Shown here: piece after piece, positions 13,201-22,631 of the stretch
Position numbering within the stretch: position 1 is the stretch's first letter
Layout of the letters: each line of letters opens with the position of its first letter
DNA from: Cerrena zonata
Lineage: Eukaryota; Basidiomycota; Agaricomycetes; Polyporales; Cerrenaceae
NCBI GenBank assembly: GCA_038087015.1
Contig: JASBNA010000105.1
Location: 32,704-96,703, forward strand
Direction of reading: 5' to 3'
Length of the DNA stretch: 64,000 bases
Position numbers and translations under genes: made by a program
The notes under the pieces: model-generated
What the model saw: the letters and a program-made list of their open reading frames with translations, nothing else
Databases searched by the model: none
What the model was told of the DNA's origin: nothing

Positions 13201-14828
13201 AGGCCGTTTCTTGCCAATCTTGCCATCCTTGAGGTATTTGACAAGAGCCCGTTCGAGTTCACGCACGGTGTCGTTGTGATACTCGATAAGCTCCGGGAGC
13301 TTTCCCACTTGTCGGCCAACGTGTACTGAAGTGGTGGGATACGGTGCATTGACCGAGTCGAAAATTGCTCGGATTCCCTCGTCGGACTGCATCCGTTTCG
13401 GTACATCCATAAGCATGAGTGTTCGTGCATAGAATGACTGGACGTATTCTGGGGACCGGAACCATTGCTTCCTGAGACGGATAACTTGCTTCCAGTTCCA
13501 CCAGACACAAGCCATTGTCAAGAACGATACCAGGTAAGTGACAGTAACATGAGCGAAGAGAATTCTAGTCTCGACATCTCGGATAGTGAGCATCGACAGG
13601 ACATCCCTAGAATCCTTGTCGACATGTTTGAGGTTATAGGTGATGTTGATGGGGAGCAAGACACCGCAGGTGAGGACGGCGATACCGGTGAAGAGCCATC
13701 GGAGCATGCGGAGGAAACGAAGAAAGACGGCAGCGTCGAGGCCGACTTTCTCTACGAGTTCGGGCTCTTTGGTGTGTATGAGAGGGGAGACCCAGCCGAA
13801 TATGGAGTCGGAAATTCGTGGAGGCTTTTTGTTGCCGACATGGTACTTGACCTTGGGTTCGTAAACAATCTAAAGAGGGTGCGTCAGTAATTTTATTGGT
13901 GACGTAGAGAGGTTTTGCAGCGTGGTGCGGCCGTCGAGGGATTCTAACACAACATAATCTTTAAAATAGAAGCAAGAGACCAGAGCCAGGATAACGGACA
14001 CTTGACAGAGTGATGCGAAGACAGACGTTCCTTTGCGCTGATCTCCATCAAAACACCGGGTACATATCCCCTAGGAATGAGGCTACGACGAAGGCGTAAA
14101 AGACACATGTCTAGAATTTTTTCTCTCGAGAAACATTCGAATGCTGTCTCCCGATGCATAAGGGAAGCGGGTGGGTGGAGGGAAGGTAATGACGTCAAGG
14201 AGATTTGATGAAAATCCAAGACAATAAGAGCTGGCCCCGGATTAATGTGTCCAAGAGTTATTAAGGGAGCGCATCACAACTGTCAAGAAGAAGATGAAGA
14301 CAACGTCCCCTGGTTCTCGCAGGGATATCAAGATGGTCATGATTTTGAGGGGATACGGAGGACATCACGTAGTGCCGATAGAGGTGACAATGGTTTGGAC
14401 AAGGAGAGCTGACCCAGTATCCATACAAACGAGCAGAACCCCAGAATGAGTCCCATCGGCCAAGATGTCCAGGATACTCCAATTCAAGGGGAGCAAGTTA
14501 TGGAGGCAGTTACTGAAACGTTAAATGGATGATTGCACGTCATTTTTGTTTGACGCTAGGTTGCCGCCTTTCCCTCGAGTGAAGCACCACGCTGCAAGAA
14601 CCTGACAGATCGCCAACTCACCTTGTTTTTCGGACGGAGAACATTGAAGATGAGGATCGTGACGACCTGCGGTGATTAGACAAGCTTAGTCTCTTCACAC
14701 CATGCTGCGTATTGGGGGAAAATACTGACTGAAATGATAGACATAAGCCCAACTTGGGTGCCCACCGCAGCGGGCGCCAGCGTCCGCAAGTTGGCACTTT
14801 GGTCCAGAAGGTCACCAAGGTCGGCCAT
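10269..14828 (-). CDS. CSC1/OSCA-type (DUF221, RSN1-like) membrane channel
   Basis: A multi-exon gene of about a dozen exons. The start at 14828 encodes MADLGDLLDQ and leads into a first hydrophobic segment ending in NVLRPKNK. A long intron (14608-13874) follows, then the cytoplasmic lead IVYEPKVKYHVG...PPRISDSIFGW. Next come transmembrane blocks (MLRWLFTGIAVLTCGVLLPI), the cytosolic PHM7-like domain with the RTLMLMDVP motif, YHNDTVRELE and GGEEKDAIDYY, and then the 7TM DUF221 core with APNPKDLIWENLNKS, PPAVSAFFSFFLPIIMRWLSQY, LDRSVVARYFAFLVISQLVVFTLIGVIF and TYIDQSSYWLTYFP. The C-terminal exon (10781-10269) is a Gln/Pro-rich cytoplasmic tail. The family forms Ca2+-permeable, osmo- or mechanosensitive channels of the plasma membrane or ER. 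All exons seen are open, so it is probably functional. Confidence 0.92.
13910..14603. mobile_element. TIR insertion inside an intron of the channel gene
   Basis: The ends are inverted repeats: AGGTTTTGCAGCGTGGTGC at 13910 and its near-exact complement ending at 14603. Similarity continues into CGAGGG about 10 bp further in. The 694-bp element lies wholly within the intron between the NVLRPKNK and IVYEPK exons. It expands what would be a normal ~40-60 bp intron to 735 bp while leaving the splice sites intact. No target duplication is obvious. The interior has no recognisable transposase, so it is non-autonomous. Confidence 0.75.
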
Positions 14829-15261
14829 TGTGAGTTAACGTGTAGTAGTAAGTGTAATGTGTGGTCGTCCTCTTCGTTGATGGTGGAGGAGAGAGGAGCA
14901 CCTGAAAAGACCGTAAAGGGGTTGAAGAAAGATTGGTTGGCCTGCAACTAAGGCAAGTGGTGGAGTACCATTCCAAGCAGGAAACAGCTCCCCTGAACGG
15001 TCTTTGTTTCGCCCTCCACTGCGCTGCCGTCTTGCCGACTTGTATTCTTTTCAAGCCCCGAAATGGGACCCTTGTATTGTCCCTGGAAATTTGTATCCGT
15101 GAGAACATCCCCGGCCATATTGTTCTAGATCCCCACGCGAACTCGATCACACTCGGTCTTTCTTCTCCTCGCTTGGTAACTTGCTCAATTAGCTCCGTCG
15201 GTTGTCAACTTCTTTCATTGTCCCCGCGTCGGTATCTGCTATGGACCGCTAACTCTTGAGA

Positions 15262-16127
15262 ATGGCCACTACAAACTTGGATTCCTTCGTAATCTCATCC
15301 CGCCCTCCTCCCAAACCCACCGCAACCTCTCAGGAGATCAGGGATCGTGGCTCTACCTTTGTTGCCAATATATTCCAAGCCCCATCACTTGATGATGCCC
15401 GACGAGCGATAGACTACCTACGAAATGTTACACATTCCAAGCGACGCGCGACACACGAAATCTCCGCCTGGCGATGCATGTCTCTGAAAGGTGGTAAATC
15501 AGGTCTCGGAGGTCCTGATGATTTCGAGGTTGCCTCGGGCAGTGACGACGACGGAGAAAAGTATGCAGGTGGTCGTATATTGAAGGTGATGCAAGCAGAG
15601 GGTGCGCTTGATGCTGTTGTGATAGTCAGTCGATGGTGCGAATATATCTCACTTGGTCGCTGGAAGATGTTATATTTGGACGTTGCAGGTATGGCGGAGA
15701 GATGCTCGGACCTGTGAGGTTCGAACATATCGAGACCTGTACACGCGAAGTGTGTCGCTCGTTCGTTCTGAAGGAACAGGTCGAGGACGCCATCACTACT
15801 CTCACCACACTCGACAGCATCCTGCTCACCCTTCGTGAAGAATTGGCGCAGCTCAAGGCTGTTGATTCTGCTCCTCCTCCTGGCGATCTTAAGCCAAAGA
15901 AGCCACAGGATTACAGCTCACTGAGGGACACGCTGGACACCAAGAAAGCGAATCGGCTCGTGACAGCCAGAGAGAATTCAGTGAAAAGTGTTAAACTATC
16001 TTTGGCTAAACTAAAAGAACAGCTCAAGATGCCAGTGGTACGTGTATGTATAGTTCGAGAGGTTCCATTTGCTAATGGTACTTAGGATGAGGCCGTTGCT
16101 GGAGAGAATACAGCGGGACCAGTCTGA
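15262..16127 (+). CDS. IMPACT/UPF0029 (YigZ-like) family protein
   Basis: Three exons (15262-15635, 15689-16037, 16086-16127) with 53- and 48-bp introns give a 254-residue protein. The N-terminal half is an Impact domain: DRGSTFVANIFQAPSLDDARRAIDYLR, then KRRATHEISAWR, EGALDAVVIVSRW joined across intron 1 to YGGEMLGPVRFEHI. The GGEMLGPVRF block is the most conserved element of the family. The C-terminal part is helical and Lys/Glu-rich (LREELAQLK, VKSVKLSLAKLKEQLK), probably a coiled coil. It lacks the N-terminal RWD domain of true YIH1/IMPACT, so regulation of Gcn2 should not be assumed. The start is the first ATG of the open frame. It is transcribed away from the channel gene, with about 430 bp between the start codons. 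Confidence 0.88.
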
Positions 16128-16298
16128 CATTACCCTTACTCGTCAGTGTTTGATTATACGATACTTGGAAATGTAACTATCATCCACGTTCGAAATACTA
16201 TTGATTCCCCTAACCTCCAATGCCTCCTGTCTCTCTTTATAGACATATGTAGGCTCGACCTATCAGTGACGCAAGTCCAGAACCTTTTCTGTTATCTG

Positions 16299-16401
16299 TT
16301 CTCTGTTCTCTGTTCTCTGTTCTCTGTTCTCTGTTCTCTGTTCTCTGTTCTCTGTTCTCTGTTCTCTGTTCTCTGTTCTCTGTTCTCTGTTCTCTGTTCT
16401 C
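16299..16401. repeat. 7-bp minisatellite, 14+ copies
   Basis: TTCTCTG repeated head-to-tail about 14 times without interruption, 170 bp beyond the stop codon of the IMPACT-family gene. It reads open in several frames only because the unit is 7 bp long. It is likely in the 3' UTR or intergenic and prone to length variation. Confidence 0.95.
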
Positions 16402-16770
16402 CGTCTCCTTCACGTCCTCCCACAAACCCCACGCCTTCGTTACTGACTTCTATTTCCAGGCACAAAGCTGTCCTGTGTCTACCTTCCCGCAGTCCTCGTG
16501 ATAAGCACAACATCCTTTTCTGACAAAGACCTATGCACAGGAAATTCCTTCCGGATGGTGGCCAATTATCTGTTCTCTGTGGCCTCATGTCCGCGACTAG
16601 TATTGTGTATGTTTGTTCCTGCTTCCTGGTGTTCTTGTATAACAGAGCCTAAACAAATGACATCTGAAAACATACTGCATCGCTTTAAGAGCTCGCAGAT
16701 CATACAAAGCTACCAACCAACAGTAAAAACCATAAACAAGCGTTGAGAGTTTGTCATACAATAACAATTA

Positions 16771-18534
16771 CTACCGCAACGACAGTATTAAAGTTTCTTC
16801 CAGTCGGCGACGCGTATCGGGCAGATTGAAATCAATCGAAATAGGACTGCACATCTCAAACTCTTCGGGTCCATATCCTCTTTCACGACGCTCTACAACA
16901 ATGTCACAAAGGTCATCCCCGTTGATATGATACCCTGCCCACGACCCATGTCGCACAAATATCTGACGTAACATAGGCATAGGAACCGTCCCGTCCGGCA
17001 ACACACGAATCGCATCGAGAAGAGATAAGCCAGCCGTCATGTGGTTCATCTGGAGCGACTCTAGCTCGCTTGCCCGAAGCAGGCTTCCAGAGAAGGTGGC
17101 TTGTGAAAGCACCTGATACAATGTCTCGATGAAGACGCTTTTAAGGACGGGATAGACGACGACACTGGCCGCTTCGATGAACTCGACCCATGGAGATGTG
17201 TCTGGGAATACACGTTCATTACACAGGTAGAGCGTGAAGTGGAAGTACCGGGGCCAGGAACCTATGCAGGTTTCTGTCGATGTCTCGAAGGACAGCCCGT
17301 ATCTTGCCGAAGGGTTCCATGTAACTTCGGTATTTATCGAGTCCGATTTTACATCCCCGGGGAGCGATGAAAGACCAAATTTTGTGAAAACGGATGAGAG
17401 GGGGAATGGGGGTACGGAATTGTCTGCATTGAACTTTATCCTCACAGTAGCCTCGATGTTCGGAGGGAATGTCAGGAATTGTATGACGGTTATGATATTC
17501 CAGGAGTGTGATTGGGATAGGTCCAGTCGTTTGAGGTGGGGAAGATTCACCATCGAGTCTCTGCGTGCCCCTTGCGTGCCTATAGGAATTCTTTTGAGAA
17601 GAAGACGCTCGAGGTTAGGTAGCCTCGCGAGCAGGTTAAGGAGGTCTTCACATGTACCCGGAGGATTTTGGACGGGGAATTTGATCTGCAGGTGGGTAAC
17701 GGTAGGTGGCAGATTACCTAGCATCTCCCAGCTGACGAAGACACCCCTCAGACTAAGAATACGCAAAAAGCGAGGCATCGAGTTTAAGACGGCTGGAATA
17801 GGAATCCCCCCCTTGATATATGAAAATGCATTGATATGGAGGTCGACCAACAGCGCGAATGGTCGAAGAGGGGCTTCATTCATACCCTGGAGCTGAATCA
17901 ACGACTGTGGCAAATCAAGACGAAACGTTCGGATCCGATACGACTCGTTTAGTATCTTCCCCCACGACTCCTTCTCTTCTTCATTCCAGGTGTCAGCGGA
18001 TGTCACCTCATCATACGCAAAGAGGCCATATTCGATCGTAATATCGAGTGGAGCTGAGCGTGAACGATGTAAGGTTGCATCCAACAACGGAGGTCTCGAA
18101 AAGATATCTTCATCCAGATATCCCCAAAGTAGAGGGCTTGCTAGGGCGACCACTCTCCAGCGATGGCATATCTGTGTCGGAACCAGCCAGTACCACTTTG
18201 CCAATTCGAACGGTTGCTGATGATTACCAGCGGAATCTACCTCGGGCACAATGGAAATGTCACGATAATATAGAAAGATCTCGACAACGAGCTCGTTTGG
18301 TAAGCTGAACACAGGTAGTCTAGAATTGACTATCCTGGACAATGCAGCTATGCGTCGTCGATGCTTGTATACTTCGTTCTCATGGAAGCGAGTGAGCTCC
18401 AACAAGTGTTCCTCAGGCTTCGAGCTCAAGGAGACCGCATTGTTGTTGCCTGAGGAAAAAGTTAGAAACATATTTGAATTAATAGATGAAGTCTTACATC
18501 CGTCGGTACCAATTCTAGTAACTTTTGAGCTCAT
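16771..18534 (-). CDS. F-box domain protein with LRR-like C-terminus (copy 1)
   Basis: One long open frame of 587 codons. A 48-bp in-frame stretch at 18450-18497 has intron borders (GTAAGA...CTCAG), giving a likely 571-residue product. A matching intron exists at the same place in the paralogue at 51803-53564. After LLELTRFHENEVYKHRRRIAALSRIVNS comes the F-box: PVFSLPNELVVEIFLYYRDI, WYWLVPTQICHRWRVVALASPLLWGYLD. It is followed by about 400 residues with leucine-rich repeat-like spacing (LRILSLRGVFVSWEMLGNLP, NLERLLLKRIPIG, LKRLDLSQSHSWN). The layout is that of basidiomycete F-box/LRR proteins, which bind Skp1 within SCF ubiquitin ligases; the substrate is unknown. The 51.8-kb copy is the closest relative in the window. 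Confidence 0.85.
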   Translation of the reverse strand: MSSKVTRIGTDGCKTSSINSNMFLTFSSGNNNAVSLSSKPEEHLLELTRFHENEVYKHRRRIAALSRIVNSRLPVFSLPNELVVEIFLYYRDISIVPEVDSAGNHQQPFELAKWYWLVPTQICHRWRVVALASPLLWGYLDEDIFSRPPLLDATLHRSRSAPLDITIEYGLFAYDEVTSADTWNEEEKESWGKILNESYRIRTFRLDLPQSLIQLQGMNEAPLRPFALLVDLHINAFSYIKGGIPIPAVLNSMPRFLRILSLRGVFVSWEMLGNLPPTVTHLQIKFPVQNPPGTCEDLLNLLARLPNLERLLLKRIPIGTQGARRDSMVNLPHLKRLDLSQSHSWNIITVIQFLTFPPNIEATVRIKFNADNSVPPFPLSSVFTKFGLSSLPGDVKSDSINTEVTWNPSARYGLSFETSTETCIGSWPRYFHFTLYLCNERVFPDTSPWVEFIEAASVVVYPVLKSVFIETLYQVLSQATFSGSLLRASELESLQMNHMTAGLSLLDAIRVLPDGTVPMPMLRQIFVRHGSWAGYHINGDDLCDIVVERRERGYGPEEFEMCSPISIDFNLPDTRRRLEETLILSLR

Positions 18535-19249
18535 GCGAATGTCGACTATGTACTACACGGAGGCAGATAGTGTCCTATAGTAAGTACTAGTCTTACGTAG
18601 CAACCTAGTACTCTTCGTTGCTGACTTGGCCGCAAAGTTTCGTAAAGATGACGTAGTAGCTTTATCTCATGGTTAGAAGTGACCCGTCTCAATCCGATCA
18701 CTGGCATCACACTTGAGCATTTTTGACTCAAACTTCGACCATCCACTTTACAAAATGCCAACTCACTCTGCTCCATTTTCAGTACGTTCTCATTTGTTCC
18801 ACATATCCGCACCTTCTATTATGTACATATTTATTTGCAGAATAAAATGCCCAGTAGAAAATACTAAGCAGGATGGCTGGCTCGGTGCTTTGCTTACTCT
18901 TACACATGGAATCAAGTATAAATTGGGGCTCGTTCCAACAACAACGAAGCCCTCGGTCTTCTTAACATTGGCCTATCATCTCTACATATGAGAATCTCGC
19001 TTGAATGGCTGGCTGTCGAATAGACCAAACTTCCTTTTGCTCTTTCCATGCACGTACGAATGTACAATCCGACCACCTCGTGGGATCGTACCTGGACTTT
19101 CTTACTTCACGATTCACCAGATGACCACAATTCCGCGCTATTATGCGTGACGCATGTCGGTATAACGTGGGTATAAAAGGGCTCCTGTATGTACCTGTCC
19201 ACGTATAGTCCTTTGATTCCCCCACCCAATAACTCAATATACTTCCAAA
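18535..19249. other. Intergenic region between divergent genes
   Basis: About 715 bp shared as promoter space by the F-box gene (leftward) and the hydrolase gene (rightward). A TATA element serves the latter. No other gene was seen. Confidence 0.5.
19171..19180 (+). promoter_or_regulatory. TATA box of the alpha/beta hydrolase gene
   Basis: GTATAAAAGG lies about 70-80 bp upstream of the ATG at 19250, at a distance expected for a core promoter with a short 5' UTR. Confidence 0.6.
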
Positions 19250-20455
19250 ATGTTGCCAATAAGTGGATACAAGGATACTACCACCAAACGTGGCTTCAAA
19301 TACCACTATTACTACGCCCCTGCCCAGGGCTCGAAGCAGACCTTACTGTTCTGCCACGGCTTCCCATCGACATCCCAGGATTGGCATCGCCTTGTCCCTC
19401 ACTTCGAGCAACAAGGCTATGGAATTATCGTTCCCGATACCCTTGGATATGGGGGAACCGATAAACCACTTGATCCTGTTGCCTACAGAGGCACTCTACT
19501 TGCCAAAGACTTGATCGATATTGTCGATGCGGAGAAGCTCGACAAAATCATCGCTATCGGTCATGATTGGTAAGAAAACCCTAAGTCCACAATTCTAGGC
19601 GACGTAAGGGAAACCCTAATAATTGTTTATCCCTGTGATTCTAGGGGCTCGTTCATCATCTCTCGTCTTGCAAGTGTCGCACCAAATCGCATATTTGCGT
19701 ATGCGTTTTTGGCTGTGTCGTACATTGCTCCTAACCCTGATTTCCATTTTGAGGCTGCTCTGAAGGCTACAAAGGAGGCCTTTGGTTATGAACTCATTGG
19801 CTACCAAGCGTTCTTCGCGGATGACAGTACTGCTGCGATATTGGAGAATAACGTACGTTGACTGATGGGGTTGTTAATGTGAATAGAATGGTTCTGATGC
19901 TTGCAATTCATAGTGGGACACCGTGTTTGGTATTCTTTGGCCACAAGACGCTGCAATTTGGAAAACACACCTCGCACCTCTCGGAGCATTGAAGGCTGCG
20001 ATAGAGGAGGGCAAGAAACGTCCTCTACCCTCTTACCTTTCAGAAGAGGATAAGAAAGCAATAACCAAACCTTTACTCGATGGTGGTTTTGCTGCTCCTA
20101 CTTGTTACTACAAGGTCCAGGTTCGCGGACTGAGCCTTGAGGATGAACTCAGTATGTTCTTTCCCCCTCTTTTCGACATCGGGACTCGGTCGTCTGACTT
20201 CTCTTTGCACTATAAGCTATCCCTAAGGAGCGTTATTTACCCCCAACTTCCAGTCCTATTTTCTTTGCGGCAAGCTTGAGGGACTACATTGGCCTCGCTG
20301 CTATGCAGAAGGGTAATCTTACTAGCCCCAAGTTCAAGGATCATAACGTTACCATTCATGAGTATGATGCTGATCATTGGATTCTTTTATCTCATGCTGA
20401 GGAAGTTGGGAAGGACTTGGACGCCTGGCTTGCCAAGATTGTCCCGGCGTCATAG
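19250..20455 (+). CDS. Epoxide hydrolase-like alpha/beta hydrolase
   Basis: Four exons (19250-19569, 19645-19852, 19914-20151, 20217-20455) join to a 334-residue protein. Reading across the junctions gives the canonical order. The oxyanion-hole motif is LLFCHGFPSTSQDWHRL (HGFP). It is followed by GYGIIVPDTLGYGGTDKP and the nucleophile elbow GHDWGS, made by joining exons 1 and 2, with Asp as nucleophile. A C-terminal histidine sits in EYDADHWILLSHAEEV. The nucleophile Asp, together with HGFP, is the pattern of soluble epoxide hydrolases and related fluoroacetate/haloalkane hydrolases. The last intron must be spliced at 20152-20216: this gives TIPKERYLPPTSSPIFFAAS in frame, whereas the later AG does not. 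Probable cytosolic detoxification enzyme; substrate unknown. Confidence 0.9.
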
Positions 20456-21454
20456 GGATATGTGGATTTGGGCTCGATACATTACCAAGGACACATATAT
20501 GATGGAAATAGCTCTCGCAACGATGTAGAAATGGTTTTTGTAAGAATAAATGTTGTATTGTATTTCTCTAACAGAATCAACTTGTACACAAATTTCTCTA
20601 GATGTATCTTTTACTCTTGCATTCGTCGTTTCGATAGAGTCCTACGCCGCGTCAACCCCGCTTCTTTTGTAGTTCATTCTGGTGTCGGAGATCCCGGAGA
20701 ACTGATCAAGATGCTCGGCCAGTCATCCTAGAGTATATCTGACTTCAGATGTGATTAGCTCAAAGGATGGAAGTTGAGCGAGAACAGGAAATACAAAATC
20801 CTAAGATCGTGTAGTCACAGTGAGTGGAAACAACCCTCCGTAAAAGGAAGGTGCAGTATTCACTAGCGCTAGTGGGAGAGGAGAATATACTCAAATAAAC
20901 GAAATAAAAAGGAAATAGAAATAGAAAAAGAGATGCTCGCGAGCTCTCAGACCCAACCACTTAAGGTCCTATGCGATCAGCGCCCTTTGTCCGGTCAGAG
21001 CCCCCCTCGTATCGGTCGAAGGCCCAGGATATACTTCGAACCGACAGAGGAGTAGGGGAGGACCTCCGCAGGGGTAACCACGGCGAGCTTGGTCTGGACC
21101 ATAACAGATCATAAACCCACTGCGCCAGCATCTCGTTATTTCTACTCTTTTGTATCGGAATATATACCAGACTTTAGAGCACATTTCAACAGCTAGAACT
21201 GCGAGTATCTCTCCTATGAATGCATCTAAGCGTGACGGAGCTGTTCACAGTCCTCCAAACCTTCGAGAAAGACTCGGACTAGAATAGAGCTACAGGCTGG
21301 GGCAGATCGGAATGGAAGACTCACGATAGCCGCCGTGACATAAGCAATGACGTCAGAATGCATCTTCGGTTTCCTGGCCCCCGATGTGCCTCCCAGCTTT
21401 GTGACCCTGGACCACTTGTTATTTCCTCGCAAATGTTCTCGTATTTCTTTGGAG
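20456..21454. other. Intergenic, weak coding-like stretch only
   Basis: No supportable gene. A short minus-strand stretch near 20990-21100 has protein-like composition but no start, no recognisable motif and no continuation. Confidence 0.4.
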
Positions 21455-22631
21455 CTAAGTACTGAATAGTTTGTATCCGAATATCTCTAACAACATGAAT
21501 AATGTACTATCACTAAGATGTCTGTCAGGACAAACATTATAGGATTGTTGTGAGCGAATTTCGTTCGGGAATAATAGAAAGAGAAAGTACCTACTGTCGA
21601 TCGGAACCAAAAGCAAGAGTGAGTTAATCTTCAAGTTGTATGTCAGGAGTGAGTTTACCATCTTTGATGAACAGGTCTGGACTGAACCTCTCTGTTTCCA
21701 GGTCATCTTCTAGGTCATGAAGCATCGCCCTTGGGGGATGTTGTCATTAGTGCAAACATTCAAGTAGTGTCATTAAATACTGACCATATATTCTACAAAA
21801 CGTGAGTGTTATTTGTTGGACATGGAGATTGATGAGCGAATGGCTTACCGGATTGACAATAGTACCTTTAGAAATGATGTACCCCTCGTACTCGTCATTT
21901 CGAATGACACGATGAGGAAGACTCAGAGGAACTCTGGAAGTCTGTTCGGTCCAACGATACAATCCAACTGCTCATGGGCTTTCCGTTGGACATCGGGATA
22001 TAAAGACATGGCAACTGTGAACGATTGGCCCGCCGAAGTTGTCTATGCGTATAGTGTTGAGCATATTTCAATCTGTATGCAATACATTTACAGTATCAGC
22101 TGCAACAAAATGTACTCATGATCACAGGAAGGAAGATATAGCTTACTGGCATAGCCAACGCTAGCAATGTTTCGAGCTATTTTATCATCGATCGAGTTAG
22201 AAGTTTTTGTTGAACTCTTTCAATTATAGACGAAACAGGGGAATGATTGACTTGTCTGTTCACCTGAGTATGTGAATCAACGAATGTCATAGCTGTAGCT
22301 ATAGGAGAAACGTACGATCCCTTGCTTGATCTCATCGAAGGGCTTGTTTACCACATTCTCCACGATGGGCCTGTAATATTCAGTAATCCTTTTTGAATAT
22401 GCCCATGGTACCCAGGTTGGGATATATCTCAGAAATGGGAAATGCTCCGACCAACAGATGCCAGGTACTGTCACGATGCTAATACCCTCGACGGCTGCCT
22501 GGGCCAAGAGAATGTACTCGTCGCGCAAATCAGAAATATCCATATCGTACGCGATCTTCAGGATGATTGCTGTGAAGATTCTAAACTCGAGTCAGACTAA
22601 AAATTTATACCGGTTAGAGGTTATGATAATG

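Noticed and set aside
13944..14482. Open frames inside the intronic TIR element
   Set aside because: Short, no known domain, and bounded by the element. The flanking exons join without them (NVLRPKNK to IVYEPK).
16146..16588. Open frames of about 100 codons over the TTCTCTG array on both strands
   Set aside because: A 7-bp unit without stops stays open in all frames. The low-complexity peptide is an artefact.
20969..21184. tRNA-like GGTTCGAA word and an open frame on the minus strand
   Set aside because: No cloverleaf can be formed around it, and the frame has no recognisable motif or gene structure.
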